A stretch of 64,000 nt of DNA from Desulfovibrio sp. JC022 (GTDB taxonomy: Bacteria; Desulfobacterota; Desulfovibrionia; Desulfovibrionales; Desulfovibrionaceae): contig NZ_VOPZ01000001.1 of assembly GCF_010470665.1 (NCBI RefSeq), forward strand, positions 124,001 through 188,000, in the 5' to 3' direction. The notes under the pieces were generated by a model that did no database searches, was not told the origin of the DNA, and saw only the letters and a program-made list of their open reading frames with translations. Of the stretch, positions 22,720-33,924 are shown in pieces (the stretch's first letter is position 1; every line of letters starts with the position of its first letter). The position numbers and the translations under genes were made by a program.

Positions 22720-25206
22720 ATGAGTTTGGATGATATTCTTGAATCACCACGATTGATGATGAAACTCAGCTTCCCTCCGGTCATGCTCCAGCTGATGCAG
22801 GAAGCCTGCAAGCCTGAGCCTGATTTTGCGGTGCTTGGTAAAATTATCAGCATGGATCCCGCTCTTTCAACCACCATTCTTAATCTCGTCAACTCTCCGT
22901 TTTACGGCCTTTCTCAGGAAATTACAGACTTCAAAAGGGCTACAGTTGTGCTTGGAACCCGCGAACTGCTTAATCTTGCAGTTACGGTTACATATCAAAA
23001 GCATATCTGTACCCATATGCAGCTGGACGATTACAAAATTTACAATGATTGGATGCTCACCGTGTGGGGAGCTATTTCTGCCCAGCTCATTGCCTCGCGT
23101 ATTTGCCCTGATCAGGCTGACAAGGTTTACCTTTGTTGCCTGTTGAAAGATATTTCCCTGTTTTTTCTGCGTTGCGCAGCTCCGGGAGAATTGCCGGAGG
23201 AGATTTCAAAAGATTCTGTGACCCAGTCCAAGCCGGGGCAGCAGGATTCTGAAAATGAAATCTGGGGCATGAACCATGGTGCTCTCAGTCAGTTACTTTT
23301 GAATCGCTGGAAGATGGACAACCTTGATTGTTCGGCTATTCAGCATCATCACGCACTTGATGAAATTGATTCTTTTGACCTGCCTACTCAGGCTGTTATT
23401 TTAGCTACCAGATGGGCTGAAATGGAACTGGGCAGTAGATCTGCTCCCTTTAATGTGTTGCAATTTGAAGTTCAGCTGCAACGTTCTCTTGATATGGACG
23501 AGGAAGCCATTGAAGGATTTAGGGAAGTCTGCCGGACCAAGTTTCAGTCAATGCTCAAGATTCTCGGTATGTCCGATGACGGCGGAGACGCTCATTTTTA
23601 CAACCATTCCATCAGAAGCCTTCAGTCCAGTTATTTTTTAAGTCTGGAACTGCTTACAGCTGAGGGCGGAGTTGATTCCATTGCGCGTACCATCGGCAGA
23701 CATCTCAAGCTTAGTTGGGATATTGTCAGCTGGGAACTGGCCCTCAAATCTCCGCATACTAACAAGTATAAATTTTACCGTATTGAAGAAGGGACCGGAC
23801 TTGAGGTTGTGGCTACCGATTGTACCGAGGATAATATCCCATGGCAGAAACGTACTGGCGGTGAAGACATAGTCAGTAGAAATGTCCTGTTAGGTCGATT
23901 CAGGTTTAGTTCTAAAAGTCTTAATTCCGGAGACAGGAAGAATCTAAAACTCTATTTCCGTTTTATCGGTCAGGCTTATGAGCACTATTGCGCCAAGCAG
24001 CATTTGATTGAAGACCGTGCAGAGACTCTTGATACTTTGCCGCTGGGAGTTGCCAGCCTTGATGCTCAAGGTGATCTCATTGATATGAACGAAGAGATGA
24101 TCCGGCTGCTCGGCGGGGCTTCTATTTCCGGTACAAGGAATTTCAGCGAACTTTTCAAGCTCGGAGTCGGTGGGGGATTGGGGGAAACCTGGAATGTCTT
24201 CCTTGATGACGAGGAAAAAAAATCTTTCAGTAAAATTATTTGCGTAAGCTTAAGAACCGGGGGCATGCCGCGGGATGCCTGCCTTTATGTTTCCGCGTAT
24301 AAACAGGTTCGTGGTGATGAACAGGTCATTTCGCTGGTCATGGAAGATATCAGGGAGATGTCCGAGAGTCAGATTCAGGCTCTCAAACAGCGGGATTTTC
24401 TTGAAGGTCTTGTGGAGTCCATGCGCGATGTGGTGCTGACTGTGGATAATCGCGGGAATATTACTTACGCATCCTCACGATTTTCAAAGATTTTTCTGGG
24501 CCGTAATATTTTTGATATTGCAGCTCCCAGTGAAACATACACCGGACGCTGGGGGCCGGATATGTTTGATCGGTCTAAAACCGTTGTTGAAGTCCTTTTG
24601 AAACGGACTGATACTGCCGGACGTCCTTTTGAGTTTGTTGTCACCAGACTGGCCGGATCGGGTGAGAAAAGCCTGATCGTTGCTCGTGACTTGACTGCCA
24701 TCCGCAGGCTGGAAGACAAGCTCAGGCGGCAAGCGGTTTTTGACGGACTGACTGATCTTTTCAATCATACCCAGTTCAACACCCTGTTGGCTCGTGAAAT
24801 CAACCGCAGCAGGCGCACCGGGCGTCCTGTGGGCTTGTTATTCTTTGATTTGGACGGTTTCAAGGCTGTTAATGATACTGAGGGACATCAGGTCGGTGAT
24901 GAAGTGTTGAAGAGTGTTGGTGAAATACTGCGTAACGAACTCCGTTCGGGCATGGACTTTCCCTGTCGTTACGGAGGGGATGAATTCGGGGTTATTGTTA
25001 CTGAAGTCCGGTCTGAAGCTTTGGAGAGCATCGGTAACAGGATCAGGCTCCGGGTGGAGAAGAAATTTTCTGGCAAGGTAACTATCAGCGGCGGACTCAC
25101 TGTGCTTAAGGAAGGGGATACTTCCGCAGCCATGTTGAACCGTGCTGACAAAGCTACGTATGAAGCCAAGGATTTGGGCGGAAATGTACTGGTCTGGGCT
25201 AAATAG
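22720..25206 (+). CDS. HDOD-PAS-GGDEF signalling protein
   Basis: An 828-residue protein predicted to make cyclic di-GMP. The N-terminal HDOD domain (about 10-215) has FPPVMLQLMQ and LVNSPFYGLSQEITDFKRA. A middle region (about 300-430) may be GAF-like. Two PAS-like segments follow (LDTLPLGVASLDAQGDLIDM and MRDVVLTVDNRGNITYAS). A C-terminal GGDEF domain has DGLTDLFNHTQFN and an intact RYGGDEF (G752-F756). No EAL domain is present. It begins 28 nt after ispB with GAGGAGC upstream and may be co-transcribed with it. Confidence 0.9.
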   Translation: MSLDDILESPRLMMKLSFPPVMLQLMQEACKPEPDFAVLGKIISMDPALSTTILNLVNSPFYGLSQEITDFKRATVVLGTRELLNLAVTVTYQKHICTHMQLDDYKIYNDWMLTVWGAISAQLIASRICPDQADKVYLCCLLKDISLFFLRCAAPGELPEEISKDSVTQSKPGQQDSENEIWGMNHGALSQLLLNRWKMDNLDCSAIQHHHALDEIDSFDLPTQAVILATRWAEMELGSRSAPFNVLQFEVQLQRSLDMDEEAIEGFREVCRTKFQSMLKILGMSDDGGDAHFYNHSIRSLQSSYFLSLELLTAEGGVDSIARTIGRHLKLSWDIVSWELALKSPHTNKYKFYRIEEGTGLEVVATDCTEDNIPWQKRTGGEDIVSRNVLLGRFRFSSKSLNSGDRKNLKLYFRFIGQAYEHYCAKQHLIEDRAETLDTLPLGVASLDAQGDLIDMNEEMIRLLGGASISGTRNFSELFKLGVGGGLGETWNVFLDDEEKKSFSKIICVSLRTGGMPRDACLYVSAYKQVRGDEQVISLVMEDIREMSESQIQALKQRDFLEGLVESMRDVVLTVDNRGNITYASSRFSKIFLGRNIFDIAAPSETYTGRWGPDMFDRSKTVVEVLLKRTDTAGRPFEFVVTRLAGSGEKSLIVARDLTAIRRLEDKLRRQAVFDGLTDLFNHTQFNTLLAREINRSRRTGRPVGLLFFDLDGFKAVNDTEGHQVGDEVLKSVGEILRNELRSGMDFPCRYGGDEFGVIVTEVRSEALESIGNRIRLRVEKKFSGKVTISGGLTVLKEGDTSAAMLNRADKATYEAKDLGGNVLVWAK

Positions 25207-25237
25207 CCCGGACTTTAATTATTAAGAGGAGATAGCC

Positions 25238-28216
25238 ATGCTCTGGCGTGTCGAGGTCGCACTTAAAGACCATGTCCGTGATGTTCACGGTCATAAAGTT
25301 TCCAATAAGATCAAAGAAGAACTCGGTATTGAGGCCGGCGGGGTCCGGACCATCAAGGTATATACTGTAGAAGGTCTTGAAAAAGACGAGATTGAAAAGG
25401 TTTTGGAGCTGGGTGTATTGCACGACCCGGTTCTGCATAACCCTTCCCTTGAGCCTCTGGCCAAGGATTTCGCATGGAACCTTGAAGTGGGCTTCCGTCC
25501 CGGTGTTACCGATAACGAAGGCCGTACCGCCAAGGAATCGGTAATTCTGGTTACCGAACCCGCTGATGTGGAAGCGGTGAAAGTTTACACCTCTATCCAG
25601 TACCTTTTTGCCGAAGACCTTGGTCTGGAGCAGATCAGCCATATTGCCAAGGACCTGCTGGCTAACGAACTCATCCAGCGTTACGAAATCCGTTCCGCAG
25701 ATGAGTGGGTAAAGTCCCCCGGCTTTGAAGCCAAGGCTGCCCGCGTTACCGGAAAGGCAAGTGATGAGGTTGCGGTTATCGATCTCGCAGCCATGTCTGA
25801 TGATGAGATGATGGCTTTCAGCCGCGAGAACACTCTGGCGCTGAGCCTTGAGGAATTCCACGGTATCCGTAATTACTACGCTGATCCCGAAGTGGTTAAG
25901 CAGCGTGAGGAAATGGGACTCACCGCCCTGCCTACCGATGCCGAGCTTGAAGCTCTGGCTCAGACTTGGTCCGAGCACTGCAAGCATAAAATTTTCAGCT
26001 CTAAAATTGAGTACGAAAACAAGGAAACCGGGGTTTCTTCCACTGTAGACAGTCTCTACAAAACCTGCATCATGAACACCACTAAGGAAATTCGCGCTGA
26101 AAAGGGCGATGATGATTTTTGCCTTTCCGTGTTCAAGGATAACGCAGGTGTTATCAAGTTTAACGACAAACTTAATGTCTGCGTTAAAATGGAGACCCAC
26201 AACAGTCCTTCCGCTCTTGACCCTTACGGTGGAGCATTGACCGGGATTGTCGGTGTTAACCGTGACCCCATGGGTACCGGACTGGGCGCGAACCTGCTCT
26301 GCAACACTGATGTATTTTGTTTTGCTTCTCCTTTTCACGAAGGTGAGCTGCCTCCGCGTTTGCTGCATCCCCGCCGCGTATTTGAAGGCGTGCGTGAAGG
26401 TGTGGAGCATGGCGGTAACAAATCCGGTGTCCCCACTGTGAACGGTTCCATTGTTTTTGATGAACGTTACCTTGGTAAACCGCTGGTTTACTGCGGAACC
26501 GTAGGAACCATGCCCGTTGAATCCGCTGGTCGCCTCAGCTACGAAAAGCAGGCTATGCCCGGTGATATTATCGTCATGACCGGTGGCCGTATCGGTAAAG
26601 ACGGTATTCACGGTGCAACATTTTCATCCGAGGAACTGCATGAAGGTTCCCCGGCAACTGCGGTTCAGATCGGCGACCCCATCACCCAGCGTAAAATGTA
26701 CGACTGCCTGATGCGCGCCCGTGACATGGGTCTGTACAACGCTATCACTGATAACGGTGCGGGCGGCCTGTCCTCTTCCGTTGGTGAAATGGCCGAGGAT
26801 TCCGGCGGTTGTGATCTCGATCTTTCAAAAGCACCGCTTAAGTATGACGGCCTCAAGCCTTGGGAAATCCTTGTTTCCGAAGCACAGGAACGTATGACCC
26901 TTGCTGTTCCGCCGGAAAAGCTGGACGAGTTCATGGCCCTTGCTGATGAAATGGACGTTGAAGCTTCCGCGCTCGGTACTTACACTGACAGCGGTCTCTA
27001 CAATATTCGTTACGGCGAAAAGCCTGTGGCCTGCCTGCGCATGGATTTCCTCCATGACGGCGTGCCTCAGATGCAGCTCAAAGCGGTCTGGGAACGTCCT
27101 GAAATTGAATTTACCGGGGAACCTGAAGTTGCAGACCATACCGGACTGCTCAAGGATATGCTCGGCAGACTTAATATTTGCAGCAAGGAATACGTAATTC
27201 GCCAGTATGACCATGAAGTGCAGGGCCGCAGTGTAGTCAAGCCTCTGGTCGGTGAGCAGGAAGATGGTCCCGCTGATGCAGGTGTGCTTCGTCCTGACTT
27301 TGATGATGACAAAGGTCTGGTCGTATCTCACGGTATCTGCCCCAAATTCTCAGATATTGATACCTACTGGATGATGGCTAACGCAGTTGATGAAGGCATC
27401 CGTAACGCAGTTGCTGTTGGTGGTGATATCACCCATATGGCCGGTATCGACAACTTCTGCTGGTGTGATCCGGTTCAGTCCGAATCCACCCCGGACGGTC
27501 ATTACAAGCTGGCTCAGCTTGTTCGTGCCAACCAGGCTCTGTCCCACTTCTGCCGTGCTTTCGGAGTGCCCTGCATCTCCGGTAAGGACTCCATGAAGAA
27601 CGATTACAAGGGCGGCGGCGTAAAAATCTCCATTCCGCCTACCGTGCTCTTCTCCGCAGTCGGTATTGTCCCGGACATTAACATGTGTGTGACTTCCGAT
27701 TTCAAGAAGCCCGGTGAATTCATCTACGTGCTCGGTATGACCCGTGATGAGATGGGTGGTTCTGAAATCGCTTCCCAGCTTGGCTTTGTGCATGACAAGG
27801 TGCCTCATGTAGAAGCGCTTACTGCCAAGGCTCGCTATATGACTCTTAATCAGGCCATGCGTCAGCGTCTGGTAAGCTCCTGCCACGACCTCTCTGACGG
27901 CGGTCTGGGTGTGGCCCTTGCCGAGATGTCCCTTGGCGGACGCATCGGTTGTGAAGTTGATCTTCGCTCTGTGCCCACCGAGTACGGCATGTCTACTCTG
28001 TCTGTTCTTTACAGTGAGTCCGCATCCCGTTTCGCGGTTACCGTGGCTCCTGAGAATGCAGGCAAGTTTGAAGAACTCTTCGCAGGCCAGATCTGCCAGC
28101 GCATCGGTATGACCGTGGGCGGCAACTCCTTCGGCCTCATGGAAGGTTCTGAAGGTATTGTCCGCAGCAAGGTTGAAGACCTCGCAACTGCTTTCAAGGA
28201 AACCTTGAACTGGTAG
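25238..28216 (+). CDS. purL: Phosphoribosylformylglycinamidine synthase, PurS-PurL fusion
   Basis: Converts FGAR to FGAM in purine synthesis, using ammonia from a glutaminase subunit. It has 992 residues. Residues 1 to about 170 look like two PurS-like units in tandem (RVEVALKDHVRDVHGHKVSNK and NLEVGFRPGVTDNEGRTAKES). The PurL part follows, with LAQTWSEHCKHKIF, METHNSPSALDPYGG, a glycine-rich ITDNGAGGLSSSVGEMAE, and the C-terminal SCHDLSDGGLGVALAEM. There is no PurQ domain at the C-terminus (ends ATAFKETLNW), so a separate PurQ is expected elsewhere. AGAGGAG precedes the ATG. Confidence 0.93.
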   Translation: MLWRVEVALKDHVRDVHGHKVSNKIKEELGIEAGGVRTIKVYTVEGLEKDEIEKVLELGVLHDPVLHNPSLEPLAKDFAWNLEVGFRPGVTDNEGRTAKESVILVTEPADVEAVKVYTSIQYLFAEDLGLEQISHIAKDLLANELIQRYEIRSADEWVKSPGFEAKAARVTGKASDEVAVIDLAAMSDDEMMAFSRENTLALSLEEFHGIRNYYADPEVVKQREEMGLTALPTDAELEALAQTWSEHCKHKIFSSKIEYENKETGVSSTVDSLYKTCIMNTTKEIRAEKGDDDFCLSVFKDNAGVIKFNDKLNVCVKMETHNSPSALDPYGGALTGIVGVNRDPMGTGLGANLLCNTDVFCFASPFHEGELPPRLLHPRRVFEGVREGVEHGGNKSGVPTVNGSIVFDERYLGKPLVYCGTVGTMPVESAGRLSYEKQAMPGDIIVMTGGRIGKDGIHGATFSSEELHEGSPATAVQIGDPITQRKMYDCLMRARDMGLYNAITDNGAGGLSSSVGEMAEDSGGCDLDLSKAPLKYDGLKPWEILVSEAQERMTLAVPPEKLDEFMALADEMDVEASALGTYTDSGLYNIRYGEKPVACLRMDFLHDGVPQMQLKAVWERPEIEFTGEPEVADHTGLLKDMLGRLNICSKEYVIRQYDHEVQGRSVVKPLVGEQEDGPADAGVLRPDFDDDKGLVVSHGICPKFSDIDTYWMMANAVDEGIRNAVAVGGDITHMAGIDNFCWCDPVQSESTPDGHYKLAQLVRANQALSHFCRAFGVPCISGKDSMKNDYKGGGVKISIPPTVLFSAVGIVPDINMCVTSDFKKPGEFIYVLGMTRDEMGGSEIASQLGFVHDKVPHVEALTAKARYMTLNQAMRQRLVSSCHDLSDGGLGVALAEMSLGGRIGCEVDLRSVPTEYGMSTLSVLYSESASRFAVTVAPENAGKFEELFAGQICQRIGMTVGGNSFGLMEGSEGIVRSKVEDLATAFKETLNW

Positions 28217-28238
28217 TCTGGTAGTTAGATAAAAAGCG

Positions 28239-28273
28239 AAGGCCGCGTTTCCCTCGGGAACGCGGCCTTTTTT
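28239..28273 (+). terminator. Intrinsic terminator after purL
   Basis: AAGGCCGCGTTTCC pairs with GGGAACGCGGCCTT around a short loop, followed by a T-run. Confidence 0.92.
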
Positions 28274-28304
28274 ATTCTATGACTATCTTTGGCTATAGTG
28301 TACC

Positions 28305-29414
28305 TCAAGGCTTGAACCGTTTTATGAATCGGCGGTCGATATAATCTTTGATCCAAAATGCGGGAGAACCGCCAAAGCTCAATCCGTTTTTGTGCAATAT
28401 GCCTTTCCCGCCTCCGGCATTCAATATGAGCAGATAGGAGCCGCCCGGATCAAACTGCTTCAGGTTGCCCCCTTCGAGTTGCGCTCGCACATTGTGTACG
28501 AGCACGGGGTTCTGGCGTACAGCATAAACGCCCACCTTATCCAGCGGGGCCGATTCGAAACAGATACAATCGCCTCCCCCGAAAATTTCCGGGTATGAAA
28601 TTGATTGCAGATAGCGGTTAACCTTCAGCCCGCCATCCTTCCCTGTAGGCATATTCGAGTCGGCAAAGACTTCAGAAGGAGTCACCCCCAAAGCCAGAAA
28701 GATGATGTCTTGCGCGTAGTGTTCTCTGTTTTGCAATATGACGTTCCCGGATGCTACCCTCTGCACGTAACTGCCTTGTACAAGTTCAATTCCGCGTTTG
28801 GTCAGGATTTTGAGAGCTAGGTTGCGCACTCTTTCCGACTGATTGTGCAGAAATGTATTGCCTGTAAAAATTTGAATTTTCGCGCTGCTGCGCCCCTGCT
28901 TTTGGATTTCTGCCCAAGCGTTTCCGGCAATTTCAAATGCTGCGGGGCCGCCCCCGCATATACCGATGCGCACCGTCCGTTCAGAAGCGATTTCTTGAAT
29001 CCTCATGCGGGCCTGCAAAAGGTTTTGTATAGGTTTTACGCTGTAGACATCTTTGCTGTTCGCTTCTGCGAGGCTGTCGGGTACGGTGCTGCCCAAATTG
29101 CAGGAGAGGACATCGTAGGGATAGGGTTCTTTCTTTTCCCCATTAAGAAAAACCAGACGCTTGCGGGGATCAATACGGGCAACCTTGCCGAGCACAAACG
29201 TTCCGCCCCTGCTTTCCACCATATCTTTTACGGGAAAGCTGATTTCGTCCGGGCGATAGGTTCCTCCGAGCATGCCGGGACCCATCCCGGAATAGTAATG
29301 GCGTTCATCCGGGCCGATGACCGTGACGCGGTGTCCGTCCGCAATGATTTCCGGGATGGCTTCCATAAGCAACATATGCGCGTGTCCGGCTCCGGCAAGG
29401 ATAAGTTCGCCCAT
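28305..29414 (-). CDS. FAD-dependent NAD(P)H dehydrogenase-like oxidoreductase
   Basis: A 369-residue pyridine-nucleotide oxidoreductase related to type II NADH dehydrogenases and to the FAD domain fused to some selenophosphate synthetases. N-terminal LILAGAGHAHMLLMEA binds FAD and the GICGGGPAAFEIAGNA loop binds NAD(P). C-terminal EIFGGGDCICFES is the second FAD motif. The early GHAH and HYYSGMGPGMLGG segments are typical of this subgroup. No C-terminal membrane anchor is obvious. CAGGAG precedes the ATG. The substrate is unknown; quinone reduction is possible. Confidence 0.8.
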   Translation of the reverse strand: MGELILAGAGHAHMLLMEAIPEIIADGHRVTVIGPDERHYYSGMGPGMLGGTYRPDEISFPVKDMVESRGGTFVLGKVARIDPRKRLVFLNGEKKEPYPYDVLSCNLGSTVPDSLAEANSKDVYSVKPIQNLLQARMRIQEIASERTVRIGICGGGPAAFEIAGNAWAEIQKQGRSSAKIQIFTGNTFLHNQSERVRNLALKILTKRGIELVQGSYVQRVASGNVILQNREHYAQDIIFLALGVTPSEVFADSNMPTGKDGGLKVNRYLQSISYPEIFGGGDCICFESAPLDKVGVYAVRQNPVLVHNVRAQLEGGNLKQFDPGGSYLLILNAGGGKGILHKNGLSFGGSPAFWIKDYIDRRFIKRFKP

Positions 29415-29470
29415 GGCAACTCCTGATAGAAATAGTTTTGGTTACAATGACCTTACGTGTAAAATATAAA

Positions 29471-29504
29471 AAAAGGCCCGGCAACTCGCGTTGCCGGGCC
29501 TTTT
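29471..29504. terminator. Bidirectional terminator below groEL
   Basis: AAAAGGCCCGGCAA and TTGCCGGGCCTTTT form a perfect 14-bp stem with a 6-nt loop. The A-run on its left is the T-run for the groESL transcript. Confidence 0.92.
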
Positions 29505-29524
29505 AACTTGTCTGAATGTCAGAA

Positions 29525-31138
<1,614 letters not shown>

Positions 31139-31157
31139 TTAATTTATTAAGGGGATA

Positions 31158-31430
31158 TTATTCGACAACTGCGAGGATTTCGTCTTCGCGCATGATGATG
31201 AATTCGTCTGCGTCGATTTTCAGTTCATTACCGGCATATTTGGCGAACAGGACAACATCGCCTGCTTTTACGGTCATGGGGTTGTTGTCTTTACCGGGAC
31301 CGGCAGCAACAACTTCGCCTTTCATGGGTTTTTCCTGTGCGGAATCAGGGATGATGATGCCGCTAGCTGTTTTCTGCTCGGTTTCCAGACGCTTGATAAG
31401 TACACGGTCCTGCAACGGCTTGAGATTCAT
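31158..31430 (-). CDS. groES: Co-chaperonin GroES
   Basis: A 90-residue lid of the chaperonin. N-terminal [21 protein letters not shown] contains the family signature, followed by the mobile loop ([15 protein letters not shown]). [10 protein letters not shown] and [12 protein letters not shown] are typical. GGAGGAA precedes the ATG. It leads the groESL unit. Confidence 0.97.
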   Translation of the reverse strand: MNLKPLQDRVLIKRLETEQKTASGIIIPDSAQEKPMKGEVVAAGPGKDNNPMTVKAGDVVLFAKYAGNELKIDADEFIIMREDEILAVVE

Positions 31431-31555
31431 GTTTCCTCCAGAATAAATAAACTTTTTAATAAGATTAAGTAATCCGCGTGATTATGGCGGATCATACTTT
31501 TAAATTTCAAAGCCTGCGTATCTCAGCAGGCCGGATGCTTCCGCAGAAGCTGAAA

Positions 31556-31584
31556 TAAACTAAGACGCTCAGCGCATATGTCAA
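31556..31584 (-). promoter_or_regulatory. Candidate groESL promoter
   Basis: On the minus strand, TTGACA at 31584-31579 is followed 16-17 nt later by TAGTTT or AGTTTA. The -35 is perfect but the -10 is poor. It would give a leader of about 120 nt. Confidence 0.35.
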
Positions 31585-31758
31585 CACCGTGGATCAAAAA
31601 AATATAGCTTTTTATGAAGAGATTCTTGTTGCGCTCTTTGAATCAATTTTGAGACTAAATATAGCATTTGTCGTAATCAGCTTGACAATCCCGCGCAAAT
31701 GCCTGTAATCCGCCCCTTCCGCCCTGTTTGACAGGGCCCGCTGCGCCGGCGAAAAGTT

Positions 31759-31787
31759 TCTGTTTTGTGTGTTTTACTGAATATAAT
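31759..31787 (+). promoter_or_regulatory. Candidate HU promoter
   Basis: A perfect TATAAT at 31782-31787 with a weak -35 region (TCTGTT at 31759). It leaves a leader of about 115 nt to the HU start. Confidence 0.4.
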
Positions 31788-31910
31788 ATCTTCTCAGGTC
31801 AGGATCAGCTTTTCGCTATGGCTTTTTCTAAATTTCTGGTGTAGTGGGCTTTTAGGGGTACGGACATCCGCCGCCTGAGTGCGGGAAAAATACTTTTGAA
31901 GGAGTTAATT

Positions 31911-32183
31911 ATGAGTAAGACTGTTCTTGTTAAGAAAATCCGGGAAAAAATGGAGCTGAGTGCAAAAGATGCATCTGCCGCACTGGACGGCGTTCTCAGC
32001 GCAATCGAAGACGGCCTCAAAGAAGAAGGCAATGTTACCCTTACAGGTTTCGGTACATTCAAGACTGTTGAGCGTTCCGCACGTACCGGACGCAACCCCC
32101 AGACCGGCGAAGCCATCCAGATCCCCGCTTCCCGTGGCGTAAAATTCACTCCCGGAAAATTCCTCAAGGACGCAGTTAAATAA
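31911..32183 (+). CDS. HU-family DNA-binding protein
   Basis: A 90-residue nucleoid protein that bends DNA as a dimer. The start is ATG 31911 (GAAGGAG upstream); an in-frame ATG at 31896 overlaps that ribosome site. The sequence has KTVLVKKIREKMELSAKDA, the GNVTLTGFGTFKTVER core and the DNA-binding arm ARTGRNPQTGEAIQIPASRG. The arm matches HU more than IHF. A terminator follows. Confidence 0.95.
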   Translation: MSKTVLVKKIREKMELSAKDASAALDGVLSAIEDGLKEEGNVTLTGFGTFKTVERSARTGRNPQTGEAIQIPASRGVKFTPGKFLKDAVK

Positions 32184-32204
32184 TTCTGGTTCTGAAGAAG
32201 TTTT

Positions 32205-32240
32205 AAAGCCGTTTCCGGGTAACCGGGAACGGCTTTTTTT
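32205..32240 (+). terminator. Intrinsic terminator after HU
   Basis: AAAGCCGTTTCCGG pairs with CCGGGAACGGCTTT around GTAA, with a T-run after it. Confidence 0.92.
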
Positions 32241-32372
32241 ATGTGTACAATAAAAAAGATTACTCATAGCCTTCCTCTCGTTCCGCTGCGCTCCCGGTTG
32301 AAGATGATAAAAAATGTCATGTGCTTATTAATTATTATGCCTAGCTGAGTTTCAAGCTATCGGAGTTGATAT

Positions 32373-33743
32373 ATGAAATCTTTATGGAACAAACCTTTCG
32401 GATACAAGCATGTGCTTGATATAAGTATGCCCCTTGCGGTGAGTATGGCTTCCACCACCATTATGCAGGTCACAGACCGCATTTTTCTGGGCCATTATTC
32501 CATGGAAGCGATTGCCGCTGCACTTCCTGCGGGGATCATGTCCTTTCTGTTTATTTCTTTTTTCATGGGAGTGGCCAGCTATATTAATGTATTTATCGCC
32601 CAGTATACCGGGGCAGCCAAACCGGAACGGGTTGCTTCCAGCCTCTGGCAGGGTATATATTTCGCGCTGGGGTCATGGCTGCTGCTGGGTGTCATGGGAT
32701 TCTGGCTTACCCCGTTGCTGGAAAGCGGAGGGCATCCCCCTGAAGTTCTGGAGCTGGAAATTCAATATTTTCGTATCCTCATGCTGGGTGCCGGACTTCC
32801 TGTTCTTGATACCGCCCTTTCCGGCTTCTTTGCCGGACGTGGCCTGACCCGCACGGTAATGATTGTTAATATGATCGGCGCGGCGGTGAATATCCCGCTT
32901 GACTACGCGCTCATCAACGGTGTCTGGATTTTTCCGGAAATGGGTATTCGCGGGGCTGCTATTGCCACGATAACTGCCATGCTGGTTATCGTATCCATTT
33001 ATATACCGCTGATTTTTAACCGCGAGAATGAAAAAGCTTTCAAGACCCGCAGCAACTTCCGCTTTGAGCCGGAACTGTTCAAGCGGTTCATCTCCTTCGG
33101 GCTTTCCAACGGGGTACAGTTTTTTCTGGATATTTTTGCGATTACTTTTTTTGTGTACATGGTCGGTCGCTTGGGAACGGTTATTCTGGCGGCGAGCAAC
33201 ATTGTTCTTTCCATTGACGGGGTTTCTTTCTTTCCGGCTTACGGCATTGCAGTGGGGGTAAGTACGCTGGTGGGGCAGGCCATCGGGCAGGGCAGGCCGG
33301 ACTATGCCCGGCGGGCCACTAAGTGCGCTTTGCACATCACCACCGTCTGGATGCTCTTTATGGGGTTGATTTATCTGATTTTCCCGGAAGTGCTCTTATC
33401 TCTGTTCCGTCCGGACAACATAACAGATGCCGTATTTGCAGACGTACTGGATTACGGAACCCATTTTCTGCTCTTCACTGCGGCCTATATCCTCTTCGAC
33501 GGAGTGGCACTGGTTTACTCCGGTGCTTTAAAAGGGGCGGGGGATGTTGTCTATGTAATGAAAAGCGTGGGAATCTGCTGCATCGCGGTGATGGTAATCC
33601 CCTGCTATATGGGCGTTGAGATCTTCCCGTTGGGACCTTATTTCCTGTGGGCCATTTTCACCCTTTACGTCATTGTGTTGGCTGCTGCCTTCTATTGGCG
33701 GTTCCGGTCCGGTAAGTGGGAGAGTATGCGGGTGATTGAGTAG
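32373..33743 (+). CDS. MATE-family multidrug/Na+ exporter
   Basis: A 456-residue inner-membrane protein with about twelve hydrophobic segments. N-terminal LDISMPLAVSMASTTIMQVTD and FLGHYSMEAIAAALPAG match the MatE family, as do the second-half ASNIVLSIDGVSFFPAYGIAV and LVGQAIGQGRPDYARRA. MATE proteins export drugs or metabolites against Na+ or H+. Substrate unknown. It appears monocistronic, with a terminator after it. Confidence 0.9.
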   Translation: MKSLWNKPFGYKHVLDISMPLAVSMASTTIMQVTDRIFLGHYSMEAIAAALPAGIMSFLFISFFMGVASYINVFIAQYTGAAKPERVASSLWQGIYFALGSWLLLGVMGFWLTPLLESGGHPPEVLELEIQYFRILMLGAGLPVLDTALSGFFAGRGLTRTVMIVNMIGAAVNIPLDYALINGVWIFPEMGIRGAAIATITAMLVIVSIYIPLIFNRENEKAFKTRSNFRFEPELFKRFISFGLSNGVQFFLDIFAITFFVYMVGRLGTVILAASNIVLSIDGVSFFPAYGIAVGVSTLVGQAIGQGRPDYARRATKCALHITTVWMLFMGLIYLIFPEVLLSLFRPDNITDAVFADVLDYGTHFLLFTAAYILFDGVALVYSGALKGAGDVVYVMKSVGICCIAVMVIPCYMGVEIFPLGPYFLWAIFTLYVIVLAAAFYWRFRSGKWESMRVIE

Positions 33744-33773
33744 AATAATTCCAATGCATACATGATCTTAAGA

Positions 33774-33803
33774 ACCGGAATGGGGAAACCTGTTCCGGTT
33801 TTG
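33774..33803 (+). terminator. Intrinsic terminator after the MATE gene
   Basis: AACCGGAA pairs with TTCCGGTT around a 12-nt loop, with TTTTG after it. Confidence 0.75.
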
Positions 33804-33924
33804 TTATAGGTAAAGTGCTTGGGTTATTTTTTATCCAATAGGCTTGATCTATTGTTTTGCCGTTGTTAGTAGGGTTAAACCACCTTGAAGGGGGTGCTGA
33901 ATAGAATATAATTCGGAGGTGCAG

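Larger units (their letters stand above)
31431..31910. other. Divergent intergenic region between groES and HU
   Basis: 480 bp with no gene. It holds promoter candidates in both directions, two small hairpins at 31512-31531 and 31537-31550 in the presumed groES leader, and a TTGACA at 31682. I find no CIRCE inverted repeat (TTAGCACTC-N9-GAGTGCTAA) and no clear sigma32 -10 box. Confidence 0.6.

Noticed and set aside
25199-26611. 470-codon frame antisense to purL
   Set aside because: Shadow of purL codon bias; no start signal and no family resemblance.
31431-31910. Search for CIRCE and sigma32 promoter upstream of groESL
   Set aside because: No inverted repeat GAGTGCTAA-type and no convincing heat-shock -10 was found.
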